Positions 18,199-26,567 are shown, counted from the first letter of the stretch. The stretch: 64,000 bases of DNA from Maribacter algarum (ex Zhang et al. 2020) (GCF_005885635.1 NZ_VATY01000005.1:186001-250000), one strand, 5' to 3'. Program-made: numbers and translations. Notes: generated by a model not told the origin, from the letters alone.

Positions 18199-19104
18199 TT
18201 ATAATAGGTCAAAAACAAATTTAGATTCATTCTTGTAGATTTCACCAGGACGAAGTCTACTGCTCGGAAAGTTTTTATGGTTTGGTGCATCAGGATAGTT
18301 TTGGGTTTCAAAACATATCGCTGGAAATTCAGGAGGCGTGTAGCAGACTAAGGCCGGTTGATTTGTGCTTACTTCCATCGAAATAGCTGTTTTATCTGAG
18401 GAAACTTTTCCCGCCACTTTTGATTTGGAGTCAATTACGAAAGGTGTATCTAATCGAGTACTTCCAATTTTCTTTTCATTCAGAAAATCGAAAGAAGTTC
18501 CATTGACAGGAATTAATGCACCTGTGGGCAATAGATTTGCATAGGTCTCTACCATTCGCGAGCAATTCAATTGGAGGTTATAGTCATCTATTTGACTGGT
18601 GCCATCTAATCGAAAATAGGAATGGTTGGTCAGATTGATTACCGTCGTAAGGTCGGTGCTTGCCTCATGGATAATATGTAGGTGATTGTTGATTAGTTTA
18701 TAAGTGACATATACTTTCAAATTACCAGGGTAACCCTCTTCTAAATGCTTACTATGATAGGAAAGCTTCACAAAAGGTTGGCGCCCCTGATGCACTTCTT
18801 CGATAGTCCAGTATTTTAGACCGAAACCTTTTTTTCCGCCATGAAGATGTACACCATCTTTTTGGTGCAAATCATAGGTTTCACGTTCTAGTTCAAATTT
18901 TCCATTTGAGATACGACCGGCATACCTTCCAATACAGGCACCTAAAAATTTATTATCCTCTAAATATTTTTCAGGAGAGTTAAAACCAACAACAACGTTG
19001 ACCGATTCTCCATTTTTATCTTTTACCAGTAGCTTTTGAATAATTGCTCCGTAATCAAGCACGATTAGTGTTATAAAGGGTGTGCTGATGGTAACTTGCT
19101 TCAT
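18199..19104 (-). CDS. Aldose 1-epimerase (galactose mutarotase)
   Basis: A 301-residue GalM-like beta-supersandwich enzyme that interconverts alpha and beta anomers of hexoses. Catalytic landmarks are visible: GRYAGRISNGKF for substrate contact, VINLTNHSYFRLDG with the general-acid His, and the late FETQNYPDAPN with the base Glu. It has no signal peptide, so it is cytoplasmic, unlike many Bacteroidota mutarotases that are lipoproteins. It is divergent from the sigma-factor gene and separated from the DUF2911 gene by about 70 bp. Confidence 0.92.
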   Translation of the reverse strand: MKQVTISTPFITLIVLDYGAIIQKLLVKDKNGESVNVVVGFNSPEKYLEDNKFLGACIGRYAGRISNGKFELERETYDLHQKDGVHLHGGKKGFGLKYWTIEEVHQGRQPFVKLSYHSKHLEEGYPGNLKVYVTYKLINNHLHIIHEASTDLTTVINLTNHSYFRLDGTSQIDDYNLQLNCSRMVETYANLLPTGALIPVNGTSFDFLNEKKIGSTRLDTPFVIDSKSKVAGKVSSDKTAISMEVSTNQPALVCYTPPEFPAICFETQNYPDAPNHKNFPSSRLRPGEIYKNESKFVFDLL

Positions 19105-19278
19105 ATAATTTTAATAATTATTTGGGGATGGATTTTGAATCAAATACGTAAGTTTCGCTTAAATCGATGTTTTAACAAGTGACTTATTTCATAAAATTAC
19201 TTGTTTTTTGCAACATCCAATTTTTTCTTTCGTCCTTTAAGGGAATTCATCATCAAAAACCAACAACGAAACTACCGA

Positions 19279-19821
19279 ATGTTTCAAATTGATATCGTAG
19301 AGGAATGCAAAGCGAATAATCGCAGAGCGCAATTAAAGCTTTATAAACAGTATTGTGACGGAATGTTTTATGTCGCCATGCGGTTTTTAAAGAATGCGGA
19401 TGACGCTGAAGATGTCATACAGGAATCATTCATTAAGGCATTCCAAAAAATAGAGCAGTTTAAAGGTGATGTCACTTTTGGAGCTTGGTTAAAACGGATT
19501 GTTATTAATAAGAGTATTGATTTCTTAAAAGCGAAAAAACAAAAGTTAGTTGAATTGAATGAAGGTTATATACATGTGGCGGAAGATGAGGATTGGTCAA
19601 TAGAAGAAAACATTTCCTTAGATGAGGTAAGGCAGGCGATTGAAAGTCTACCGGAAAAATATAAATACGTGGTTATGATGTTTCTAATGGAAGGGTTTGA
19701 CCATAGCGAGATTTCGCAAGTATTGAATATTTCTGAATCGGCGTGTAGAACTAGATTATTAAGGGGAAAAGGATTTTTGAAAGAATTATTAAAAGATAGA
19801 AGATATGTCTCAGGATCTTAG
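19279..19821 (+). CDS. ECF-type RNA polymerase sigma factor
   Basis: A 180-residue sigma-70 family factor with only regions 2 and 4. Region 2 spans LYKQYCDGMFYVAMRFLKNADDAEDVIQESFIKAFQKI and region 4 spans LPEKYKYVVMMFLMEGFDHSEISQVLNISESACRTRL. I chose the ATG at 19279; a longer frame exists only with a TTG at 19201 and adds non-homologous sequence. Its last 17 bases overlap the next gene, whose product has a single membrane helix and is probably its anti-sigma factor. Together with the third gene they form a coupled operon that likely responds to envelope conditions (inference). Confidence 0.92.
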   Translation: MFQIDIVEECKANNRRAQLKLYKQYCDGMFYVAMRFLKNADDAEDVIQESFIKAFQKIEQFKGDVTFGAWLKRIVINKSIDFLKAKKQKLVELNEGYIHVAEDEDWSIEENISLDEVRQAIESLPEKYKYVVMMFLMEGFDHSEISQVLNISESACRTRLLRGKGFLKELLKDRRYVSGS

Positions 19822-20389
19822 AGAATTATTCAAAAAGGAAAGGGAAAAAGAAAAGCCTAGAATGAATCATGGCCACCAGGAACGATTTTTAGAACGGTTG
19901 GAAGATGAACTTCCAAAAGCGAAAAAGTCATACCTCTATGTATTGAAAATAGCAGCCACTGTCTTGTTATTCATAACTGCAGGGTATTTCGCATTTGAAA
20001 AGTATGCAGAAGAGCCAATTAAACAAACTATCGTAAAAAAAGACGGAGAAATAGAAAAACGGAAAGGAATCTCTTTAGGTGACTTATCTCCTGATCTGAA
20101 GAAAGTAGAAAACTACTACGTAGCCAATATCAATTTAGAATTATCAAAACTAGCGGTTTCGGATGATAACAAAGCGCTAGTGGATAGTTATATGGAACAA
20201 TTAGAAAGTTTGGATACTGAGTATAAAAGATTAAACAAAGAGTTGAATGAAATAGGTCCCAATGACCAGACCATATCAGCGCTCATACAGAATTTACAAT
20301 TACGATTACAATTATTACAGAAGTTAAAAAAGAAGTTGAACGATTTAAACACATCAAAAAATGAACAAGTCGAGACAAACATCATTTAA
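19805..20389 (+). CDS. Single-pass membrane protein, probable anti-sigma factor
   Basis: A 194-residue protein: a charged cytoplasmic N-terminus (residues 1-42, with a helical HQERFLERLEDELPKAK segment), one transmembrane helix (about 44-64), and a predicted extracytoplasmic helical and coiled-coil part from about 100 to 190. No zinc-binding ZAS motif or named domain is recognised. The position, overlapping the sigma gene by 17 bp and the downstream gene by 29 bp, is that of an anti-sigma or regulatory membrane partner. That role is inferred from context only. Confidence 0.7.
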   Translation: MSQDLRELFKKEREKEKPRMNHGHQERFLERLEDELPKAKKSYLYVLKIAATVLLFITAGYFAFEKYAEEPIKQTIVKKDGEIEKRKGISLGDLSPDLKKVENYYVANINLELSKLAVSDDNKALVDSYMEQLESLDTEYKRLNKELNEIGPNDQTISALIQNLQLRLQLLQKLKKKLNDLNTSKNEQVETNII

Positions 20390-21821
20390 AATGCTCACAA
20401 TGCTCCTATGCTTCATCGCCATGGGAGCATATGGGCAAAAGCAAACCAAAACCTTTAAAGAAACTTTTAATGTTTCCGAGGATGCAGTGTTAGAGATTAA
20501 TACGAGTCATGCCGACATTGAATTTGAAACTTGGAGCAAAAACGAAGTGGAAATTGAAGCTATTATCGAAATTGAAGATGCGACTAACGAGGAGGCTGAA
20601 AAATACTTTGAAAATTCAGGTTTAGAGATTTTAGGAAATAGTAAAAAGGTTTCGATTACATCAGGCTCTCAAAATATGGGGCTCTGGCAAAATTCCATTA
20701 GTGACTTGCAAAATTTTCATATTGAAATGCCCAAGTTCCCTGAATTGCATAACTACAGCTTTGATTTCGATTTTGATGAATTGAGTAATATCCCAGTTCC
20801 ACCCATGGCGGAGTTTGATCATGAGGCTTTTAAGAAAGATGGGGATAAGTATATCAGACAGTGGAAGAAAGATTTTGATAAAAGTTATGATGAGGAACAT
20901 GTGAAAAAATTAGAGGAGTGGGCCAAGCGAATGGAAGAGAAGCAAGAAAAATTAACGAAGAAAAGAGAAGAGATGATGGAGAAACGAGCGGAAATGGAAA
21001 GAAAAAGAGGAGAAAAACTAAATGAGCGAATGGAGAAAATGGCTCAGGCCCGAGCAAAAAGGATGGAGGCCCAAAATGAGAGAAGAGAAAGATTTCTTGA
21101 ATTGAGAACAAGAAAAAAGTCGGCAAATGATTCTACAAGTATCTTCTACTTTAACAGTCATGGAGAGGGGAGACCGAACATTTTTTATGGTTCCCATGAT
21201 GGGCTACATAAAAACTACAAGGTTAAAAAGACGATTAAGGTGAAAATGCCGAAGGGAATGAAAATCAAAATGAACGTGCGTCATGGAGAAGTTAAATTGG
21301 CAGGTAATACGATGAACTTAAATGCAATACTTTCACATTCGAGTCTTTGGGCCGCCAAGATTGATGGAGTAGGAACTAAAATAGATGCTTCTTACACTCC
21401 TATAAATGTTAAAACTTGGTATTACGGGCAATTGCAAACAAAGTATTCCGAGGATGTCGCGTTGGAAGAGGTATTTGATTTGAAGCTAAATTCTACCTCC
21501 TCTAATGTAATGATTGAACGTTTGGTGAATGGGGCTTTTATTAAAAATGATTTTGGCCCTTTAGAAATCAAATCGATATCTAATGATTTTAAAGATATAG
21601 ATATTACCTTACAGAATGCTGAATTCAACTGCGCAACACCTGATGTTCCATTTACGATATATGTAAACGGAACATCATCCAAATTTTCTTCTCCTGAGAA
21701 TATAACCCTAAATCGGACACAAAATTTTAACAATACGATTCACCGGGGGTATTTTAAGAATAAGAATTCAAGCAGTTCAATTAATATTAATTCTAAGTTT
21801 AGTGAAGTAATTATTGAATAG
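20361..21821 (+). CDS. Secreted DUF4097-like beta-structured protein with a charged coiled-coil insert
   Basis: A 486-residue exported protein (signal peptide ends near AYGQ, about residue 26). Residues 30-110 and 290-486 read as an adhesin-like repetitive beta structure of the DUF4097 / head-GIN type (LEINTSHADIEFETWSKNEVEIEA, MNVRHGEVKLAGN, LNSTSSNVMIERL). Between them, about residues 160-255, lies a very long K/E/R/M-rich helix with a near seven-residue pattern. The ATG at 20361 overlaps the preceding gene by 29 bp, so translation is coupled to the sigma/anti-sigma pair. It may be the envelope effector or sensor of that system (inference). Confidence 0.75.
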   Translation: MNKSRQTSFKMLTMLLCFIAMGAYGQKQTKTFKETFNVSEDAVLEINTSHADIEFETWSKNEVEIEAIIEIEDATNEEAEKYFENSGLEILGNSKKVSITSGSQNMGLWQNSISDLQNFHIEMPKFPELHNYSFDFDFDELSNIPVPPMAEFDHEAFKKDGDKYIRQWKKDFDKSYDEEHVKKLEEWAKRMEEKQEKLTKKREEMMEKRAEMERKRGEKLNERMEKMAQARAKRMEAQNERRERFLELRTRKKSANDSTSIFYFNSHGEGRPNIFYGSHDGLHKNYKVKKTIKVKMPKGMKIKMNVRHGEVKLAGNTMNLNAILSHSSLWAAKIDGVGTKIDASYTPINVKTWYYGQLQTKYSEDVALEEVFDLKLNSTSSNVMIERLVNGAFIKNDFGPLEIKSISNDFKDIDITLQNAEFNCATPDVPFTIYVNGTSSKFSSPENITLNRTQNFNNTIHRGYFKNKNSSSSININSKFSEVIIE

Positions 21822-21824
21822 TTC

Positions 21825-22559
21825 TTACTTAAGCACGAGCGTCCCAAAAATATCTGCATTAACCCAAGCTTGATTTTTATCTTCTCCAGGAACAAAAACG
21901 GAACCTATATAGTTTTCTCGCTCTATGCTACCATCATTATCGCAATAGGCTAGTGCAAACCCAATTTTTTTATTAGTTTCTAGAACAGTAGTTTGATTTT
22001 TACTTTTCTCAGAATAACTGTCATCATAAAGGGTTATTGCCATTTCCCATGTAGTTTGATTACCATGTTGTGTTTTTGCCGAAAGAATATGTTCATTGAA
22101 AAGTTTTGGTGCTTTGGATTCGGATAAGTCAACCACATTTCCATCAAGTGCAATGTGATAACCAAAAGCATTATGACTTTTTTGATGTAATCCTCCAGAG
22201 TTATCCTCATCGATAAAGACTTGTAAAGAGTCATCGTTCCACCATAGTTTCAATGGGTCTTTTACACGGTCGTACAAGGAATCATCGATAATCTCTACTA
22301 GCAAATAGAGGTAATCTTCATCCCAGTTTAGTTTGTACCGTCCGTTAAAGTCATTGTAATCGTAGGAAGGACCCAACCAGTTTTGATCTAAAGGATGCCA
22401 TTCGGTAACGTTCCAAGAGTTTTCATTGCCTTTACCATCAATTATTGGACTTTTTGTTGCTCTTTTTACCTCGATGATTTGATGGTCTTCCTTATAATGA
22501 GGTTTAGGATGGCAAGAATAAAAAAAGAGTAATAGGAGGGGTGGGACTATTAACTTCAT
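21825..22559 (-). CDS. Family 9 carbohydrate-binding-like lipoprotein
   Basis: A 244-residue lipoprotein (Cys about 16, LLLLFFYSC) starting at the ATG at 22557-22559; a TTG nine bases upstream extends the frame but adds nothing. The remainder is one CBM9-like domain: SPIIDGKGNENSWNVTEWHPLDQ, YKLNWDEDYLYLLVEIIDDSLYD, WWNDDSLQVFIDEDNSGG, and HNAFGYHIALDGNVVDL. Such domains bind sugars, or occur at the N-terminus of DUF5916 proteins; here it stands alone. It converges with the sigma operon, with only 3 bp between stops. Confidence 0.85.
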   Translation of the reverse strand: MKLIVPPLLLLFFYSCHPKPHYKEDHQIIEVKRATKSPIIDGKGNENSWNVTEWHPLDQNWLGPSYDYNDFNGRYKLNWDEDYLYLLVEIIDDSLYDRVKDPLKLWWNDDSLQVFIDEDNSGGLHQKSHNAFGYHIALDGNVVDLSESKAPKLFNEHILSAKTQHGNQTTWEMAITLYDDSYSEKSKNQTTVLETNKKIGFALAYCDNDGSIERENYIGSVFVPGEDKNQAWVNADIFGTLVLK

Positions 22560-22660
22560 AGGCAACAAATTTGGGGATTTGCATACCCTAAGATAGTAAT
22601 TTCTTACGTTTTAAGAAGATTTTATTACCGTAAACAGGGATTAAAAAGAATTGATAGAAG

Positions 22661-22688
22661 AAAAAAGCGGCTATATAGCCGCTTTTTA
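22661..22688 (-). terminator. Rho-independent terminator after msrA
   Basis: A perfect inverted repeat (AAAAAGCGGCTA and TAGCCGCTTTTT) forms a 12-bp stem with a 2-base centre and A/T tracts on both sides. It lies 19 bp past the msrA stop, so it ends the msrA mRNA on the minus strand. The symmetric tracts would let it work in both directions. Confidence 0.85.
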
Positions 22689-22706
22689 GAACTATGTTGC
22701 TAAAAC

Positions 22707-23393
22707 TTAATGGGCGTCCTCTTTTAAGTAGTCACCAAAATTTGACTTAAATCGATTTAATCTTGGAATAGAAACATTAGTAATGTAAGAATTATTAGGA
22801 TGCTTTTTTTCATAGTCCTGATGGTAGTCTTCTGCAATCCAAAATTTTTCAAAGGCGGTTACCTCAGTTGTAATCGGATCACCACCATATACATTTTGTT
22901 CTTTCAAAGCTCTGATGTAAGCTTCAATGATTTTCTTTTCCTCTTCATTCTTGTAGAAGGCAACAGATCTATATTGAGGCCCTCTGTCGGGTCCTTGTCT
23001 GTTTAAGGTAGTTGGGTCATGTGAGCCAAAAAAGACTTGAACCAATGCCGTAAAGGAAATCACTTTAGGGTCGTAATATACTTCTACAGCTTCTGCGTGG
23101 CTTGTTAGTCCCGCACCTACTTGCTGGTATGTGGGATTATCTTCGGTGCCTCCAGCGTAACCTGAAACAGCTTCTTTAACTCCTTTTACGCTCTCAAAAA
23201 TCGCTTCCACACACCAAAAGCAACCGCTGGCGAAATAGGCAGTTTCGTATTTGCTCAAATCTTGTTGAGAAAGTTTGGCGATTTCTTTTTTGGTTTCTTG
23301 CGTTGCTTCAGTTTTATCCTTTTTTACATTTGACTGGCAGCTTGTTGATATCAGAAGTACAACAGCCAAGAGGTTTGTTTTTAAAATTCTCAT
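22707..23393 (-). CDS. msrA: Peptide-methionine (S)-S-oxide reductase MsrA, lipoprotein form
   Basis: A 228-residue MsrA with the catalytic GCFWC motif (Cys 58 and Cys 61) followed by the family blocks VSGYAGG, PTYQQVGAGLTSHAEAVEV, FFGSHDPTTLNRQGPDRGPQYRS and AEDYHQDYEKKHP. An N-terminal lipoprotein signal (STSC, Cys about 19) and a polar linker place it outside the cytoplasm, so it repairs oxidised methionines in envelope proteins. It is a single gene between two strong terminators at 22661 and 23484. Confidence 0.95.
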   Translation of the reverse strand: MRILKTNLLAVVLLISTSCQSNVKKDKTEATQETKKEIAKLSQQDLSKYETAYFASGCFWCVEAIFESVKGVKEAVSGYAGGTEDNPTYQQVGAGLTSHAEAVEVYYDPKVISFTALVQVFFGSHDPTTLNRQGPDRGPQYRSVAFYKNEEEKKIIEAYIRALKEQNVYGGDPITTEVTAFEKFWIAEDYHQDYEKKHPNNSYITNVSIPRLNRFKSNFGDYLKEDAH

Positions 23394-23483
23394 TTTTTCA
23401 ATTTCAAAGTTTGTAGTTCAAGTTACGAAGTCCTTACAGTATTGAAGGTTAAAAAATGTTAACATTCATGGGTTTGTCAATTG

Positions 23484-23511
23484 AAAAACCCCGCTATCAA
23501 AGCGGGGTTTT
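23484..23511 (-). terminator. Rho-independent terminator after the malectin gene
   Basis: The sequence AAAACCCCGCT / AGCGGGGTTTT forms an 11-bp perfect stem with a 5-base loop. It lies 53-80 bp past the stop of the gene at 23564 on the minus strand and about 90 bp before the msrA start, so it most likely ends the malectin-protein mRNA. Confidence 0.85.
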
Positions 23512-23563
23512 ATTTTTAATTTAATAAAAATCAAAGGTTCTCTCTAAAATTTAATTCTAGATA

Positions 23564-24469
23564 TTATGGATTTATAGTACCATCACCGAAAATTTCTATT
23601 GCAGAAACTTTAGGCTTATCAACCGTTGAGGTGAAAACAATATTCAATTCTCCATCAGTAACTTCAATATCGTACATTTTGGTAAAAGCAATTGCAGAAC
23701 CTCCAGCAACCTCAAAAACATCAAAGGTGTTTAAAATTGAAGTATTTTCTATATCAACATCGAAAATACGGCTACCAATGCCACCCAATGTTTCATTTCC
23801 ATCGGTTTTTGTTTCACCCCAGTAAATCTCAGCAAAATGTAGCTTAACGGTGTAAGTTCCGTTTGAAACAGGAATATCATAGGAAACCGGACCGTTGTTC
23901 TGTTCATTGCTGGTAATGGTCTCAGTCAAGTAAATCTCATCAAGATCTGTATTAGCGATTTCCGTAATACTTGGGTGAGCTGTATAGTCCGCACTAGGTG
24001 TACTCGTATATTGATCTTCTAAAAAGGTCTCAGCACCAATAGTAACTTCTGGCCCTCCACAGTTGATTTTTAAGATATTAGGCCCTACTACGTCTGTAGA
24101 CTCCATAGCATCTTCTGGGCAACCATCTAGAGCAGCAACGCCAGCTTCATTCGGACAGGCATCATCTTTATCGGCAATTCCGTCACCATCTGCATCCGGG
24201 CAACCGGCTAAATCAGAAAGTCCGGCTTCGTTAGGACAGGAATCATCTTTATCAGCAACGCCATCACTATCAGCATCAGGGCAGCCACCTAAAGCGGCAA
24301 GACCAGCTTCGCTAGGGCAAGCATCATCAGCATCAGCAACGCCGTCACCGTCAGTATCAACGACAGGGGCTGGAGGGTCTGGATCATCACTTCCGCAGGA
24401 ACTGGAAATTATTGCCAAGGAAAATAGCAAAACAATTAATTTCATTTTGGAAAAAACAATTCTTTTCAT
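23564..24469 (-). CDS. Lipoprotein with thrombospondin type 3 repeats and a malectin domain
   Basis: A 301-residue lipoprotein (signal ending ISSSC, Cys about 25). I used the ATG at 24467-24469; the frame extends two codons to a TTG. Residues 38-118 hold three 27-residue thrombospondin type 3 calcium-binding repeats (DxDxDGxADxDDxCPxEAG). Residues about 130-300 form a malectin/CBM57-like carbohydrate-binding beta sandwich: ILKINCGGPEV, YTVKLHFAEIYWGE, GSRIFDVDIENT and AIEIFG. It probably presents a sugar-binding domain on a calcium-stiffened stalk at the cell surface (inference). Two terminators isolate it as a single-gene unit. Confidence 0.85.
   Translation of the reverse strand: MKRIVFSKMKLIVLLFSLAIISSSCGSDDPDPPAPVVDTDGDGVADADDACPSEAGLAALGGCPDADSDGVADKDDSCPNEAGLSDLAGCPDADGDGIADKDDACPNEAGVAALDGCPEDAMESTDVVGPNILKINCGGPEVTIGAETFLEDQYTSTPSADYTAHPSITEIANTDLDEIYLTETITSNEQNNGPVSYDIPVSNGTYTVKLHFAEIYWGETKTDGNETLGGIGSRIFDVDIENTSILNTFDVFEVAGGSAIAFTKMYDIEVTDGELNIVFTSTVDKPKVSAIEIFGDGTINP
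24116..24358 (-). repeat. Three tandem 81-bp repeats encoding thrombospondin type 3 units
   Basis: Three consecutive 27-codon units code for residues 38-64, 65-91 and 92-118 of the malectin lipoprotein. Each has the form DxDxDGVADxDDxCPxEAGxxxLxGCP. The units are similar at the DNA level too, which makes copy-number change by slippage possible. Confidence 0.85.
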
Positions 24470-24750
24470 AATCAAGTAGTTAAGGGTTTAATTTATTTCT
24501 CTTTCAGGGTTGAATTTGATCATAAAACTATTCAAAGTCCGCAGGGTCAACAAGAATTTAACAATAATCTCGTTTAACGGCATTGCTGCATTATGCTTGA
24601 TATTAACGGTTTTTGTATTTTTTTGTTATTCAAAACTAGCACGAAATTTAGTCATAATCAAGTACCATAGATAAACTGCATCCTTTTTTTAAACAATTTA
24701 AATTGATAAAACCCTAAAATCATTGCAAATTTGAAGCAAAGATTAAGTGT

Positions 24751-25428
24751 ATGATTTCTTCGTTAACCGAACTTTTCGAAAACCTGGAAAGCCCAATATA
24801 TCTATTAGATTCTTTAATTACCCTTGATTCGTTTTGCCCTATAGATTTGAGTGTTTACAACAACGAATTAGACAATATCGATATTACAAATCCAGATAAA
24901 TGTCAAGAATATATTGACACGGTTTTGGCTAAAAACAAGGCTAAAGTTGGGTATGGTGGCTACTTAGAGAAGCGTAATTTATACTCAGATAAGTCAAGCT
25001 TTTCTGACCAGACCGCCTATCGCAATATTCATTTAGGTGTAGATTTTTGGACCACAGCTGGAACAAAAGTAATAACCCCTTTAAAGGGAAACGTACATAG
25101 TTTTAAAAATAATAACGTATTTGGGGACTATGGACCTACCATTATTTTACAACATGAAATAAGAGGATTTAGGTTTCACACTCTTTACGGGCATCTATCT
25201 ATTGAATCCATAGAAACTATTCAAATTGGACAAGAATTCGAAAAAGGAAGCGTTTTGGCAACTTTGGGTACGCCAGACATCAATGTAAATTATGCTCCTC
25301 ATCTACATTTTCAAATTATCATTGATATGGAGGGAATGAAAGGTGACTACCCGGGAGTTTGTTCCGTGGACAAGTTGAAATTCTACGCTCAAAATTGTCC
25401 CGACCCTAATATTTTACTCAATTTCTAA
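24751..25428 (+). CDS. Stand-alone M23-type metallopeptidase domain, apparently cytoplasmic
   Basis: A 225-residue protein with a complete LytM/M23 zinc site: H94xxxD98 (HLGVDFW), H148 (YGHLS) and H184-L-H186 (APHLHF). It has no signal peptide or membrane helix. The C-terminus (GDYPGVCSVDKLKFYAQNCPDPNILL) matches what I remember of the M23 module inside large cytoplasmic fusions of a phosphotransferase-like and an aminotransferase class III domain, rather than secreted peptidoglycan hydrolases. Here that module is free. The substrate is unknown, and peptidoglycan is unlikely unless it is exported by another route. Confidence 0.75.
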   Translation: MISSLTELFENLESPIYLLDSLITLDSFCPIDLSVYNNELDNIDITNPDKCQEYIDTVLAKNKAKVGYGGYLEKRNLYSDKSSFSDQTAYRNIHLGVDFWTTAGTKVITPLKGNVHSFKNNNVFGDYGPTIILQHEIRGFRFHTLYGHLSIESIETIQIGQEFEKGSVLATLGTPDINVNYAPHLHFQIIIDMEGMKGDYPGVCSVDKLKFYAQNCPDPNILLNF

Positions 25429-25460
25429 GATTTTCTATCGACAAAAAACCAATCATTTCG

Positions 25461-25486
25461 GTGAAGTGAAAATGCATGCACTTCAC
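25461..25486. repeat. Inverted repeat downstream of the M23 gene
   Basis: GTGAAGTG and CACTTCAC form a perfect 8-bp inverted repeat with a 10-base loop, 33 bp after the M23 stop and touching the conserved leader element of the next gene. It is a weak terminator or an operator. A smaller GGTG/CACC inverted repeat sits at the equivalent place (41468-41479) before the paralogous leader. Confidence 0.5.
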
Positions 25487-25551
25487 TTTATCGAGTCTAT
25501 TCTACACTTTGTCCTAAGTTTTACAACATACCGAAAATAAAGGGTTCTTAG
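25482..25551 (+). promoter_or_regulatory. Conserved leader/promoter element shared with 41487-41554
   Basis: About 70 bases upstream of the small secreted protein gene at 25612 match the region before its paralogue at 41627. Conserved blocks are TATCGAG, TTCTACACTTT (25500-25510), TCCTAA (25512-25517) and TACCGAAAA (25529-25537), with the same 11-base spacing between the last two. Non-coding conservation this strong, with divergence in the rest of the upstream DNA, indicates a shared promoter, operator or RNA leader. I see no clear match to the TAnnTTTG promoter box. Confidence 0.7.
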
Positions 25552-25611
25552 ACGAATCATAACCCTTCAAAATGCACTTGCGCCAGTTATACTAATAACA
25601 AATCGCAAGAC

Positions 25612-25863
25612 ATGAAAGCAATACTAACTTTATTATTTGTTCTTTTTATCGGAGTCGCTGCTCAAGCTCAATCTTCTGTTGTTGACATTAAAGAAGAAGT
25701 TAAAGTAGAAACAATGGTGATGGGTATTGTTACGACTACTCAAACTAAAGAAGTTGTCACAGAAAAGAATACTGAAGTTGCGCGTTTGTACAAGTTTAAA
25801 AACTCTAGAATTAAAAAAGCTTTGAAATTCACCACAAAAAGAAATAAGGCCAAAATGGCTTAA
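25612..25863 (+). CDS. Small secreted basic protein (paralogue of the gene at 41627)
   Basis: An 83-residue protein with a clear Sec signal peptide (cleavage after AQAQ, about residue 20), a variable middle of about 35 residues, and a strongly basic C-terminus: TEVARLYKFKNSRIKKAL, then F-TTKRNKAKMA. The last 30 residues are nearly identical to the protein at 41627, whereas the middle differs, so the C-terminal tail is the conserved functional part. I know no domain name. The mature peptide would be about 63 residues with a cationic, amphipathic-looking tail. Confidence 0.8.
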   Translation: MKAILTLLFVLFIGVAAQAQSSVVDIKEEVKVETMVMGIVTTTQTKEVVTEKNTEVARLYKFKNSRIKKALKFTTKRNKAKMA

Positions 25864-25868
25864 AATTC

Positions 25869-26567
25869 TCAAAGCAATCCTTCAAGAACAACCCAAACAT
25901 TTTCTCTAACAATTTTCTGTCCCTCAGCCGTGGGGTGAATTCCATCAGGTAAATTCAAATCAGGAATACCTGCAACACCATCCAACAAAAAAGGAATCAA
26001 CTGCAAATCATTTTTTTCCGCCAAATCAGGAAAGATGGTTCTGAACTCTTTCGTGTATTCTTGTCCCATATTAGGTGGAATTTGCATTCCGGCCAATACA
26101 ATTTTGGTTTCAGAATTCTTTTCACGAACGGCATCAATGATGGTTTGAAGATTGTTTCTGGTCTCATCTAAAGGAATTCCACGCAAACCATCATTCGCTC
26201 CTAGTTCCAAAACAAAAATATCAACCTTCTGTTTTAAGACCCAACCCAAACGGTTTTTACCAGCCGCGGTCGTTTCTCCACTCAATCCCGCATTGATGAC
26301 GGTATAATTTAGGTCTAGGGAATCCAATCTATTTTGAATCAAAGAGGGGAAGGATTCTTTTGTATCTAAACCATATCCGGCTGTTAAACTGTTTCCGAAG
26401 AACAAAATCGTTTTTGTGTCGGCAATTTCCAAGGTCTTACTCTTAATTTTTGTTTGCTGTTTTGCTTCCTCAGTGGACTGTTCATCTGTTTTTTTGGAGG
26501 TAGAATCTCCGCAGGAAATCATCCCTATTAAGACAAAAAAATAACTAAACTTTAAGAAGATGTGCAT
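25869..26567 (-). CDS. TesA-like SGNH arylesterase/lysophospholipase, lipoprotein
   Basis: A 232-residue SGNH hydrolase. The blocks are ILFFGNSLTAGYG (block I, catalytic Ser, with GNSL instead of GDSL), GLSGETTAAG (block II Gly), LELGANDGLRG (block III Asn) and DGIHPTAEGQ (block V Asp/His). A lipoprotein signal (ISCG, Cys about 19) puts it in the envelope, where relatives hydrolyse thioesters, esters or lysophospholipids. It is divergent from an ABC transporter pair (26634, 27320) in the same arrangement as E. coli tesA-ybbA-ybbP. Confidence 0.92.
   Translation of the reverse strand: MHIFLKFSYFFVLIGMISCGDSTSKKTDEQSTEEAKQQTKIKSKTLEIADTKTILFFGNSLTAGYGLDTKESFPSLIQNRLDSLDLNYTVINAGLSGETTAAGKNRLGWVLKQKVDIFVLELGANDGLRGIPLDETRNNLQTIIDAVREKNSETKIVLAGMQIPPNMGQEYTKEFRTIFPDLAEKNDLQLIPFLLDGVAGIPDLNLPDGIHPTAEGQKIVRENVWVVLEGLL

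Noticed and set aside
19201-19278. TTG start extending the ECF sigma factor by 26 codons
   Set aside because: The extension has no homology to sigma factors and covers the divergent promoter region; the ATG at 19279 gives a normal-length factor.
20854-21126. 90-residue minus-strand frame rich in Phe, Leu, Pro and Ser
   Set aside because: It is the antisense of the K/E/R-rich coiled-coil region of the secreted protein at 20361, which produces such composition automatically.
24063-24479. 138-residue plus-strand frame with a repetitive Ser/Ala/Pro sequence
   Set aside because: The repetition is the complement of the thrombospondin type 3 repeats of the malectin lipoprotein, so it is a by-product of that gene.
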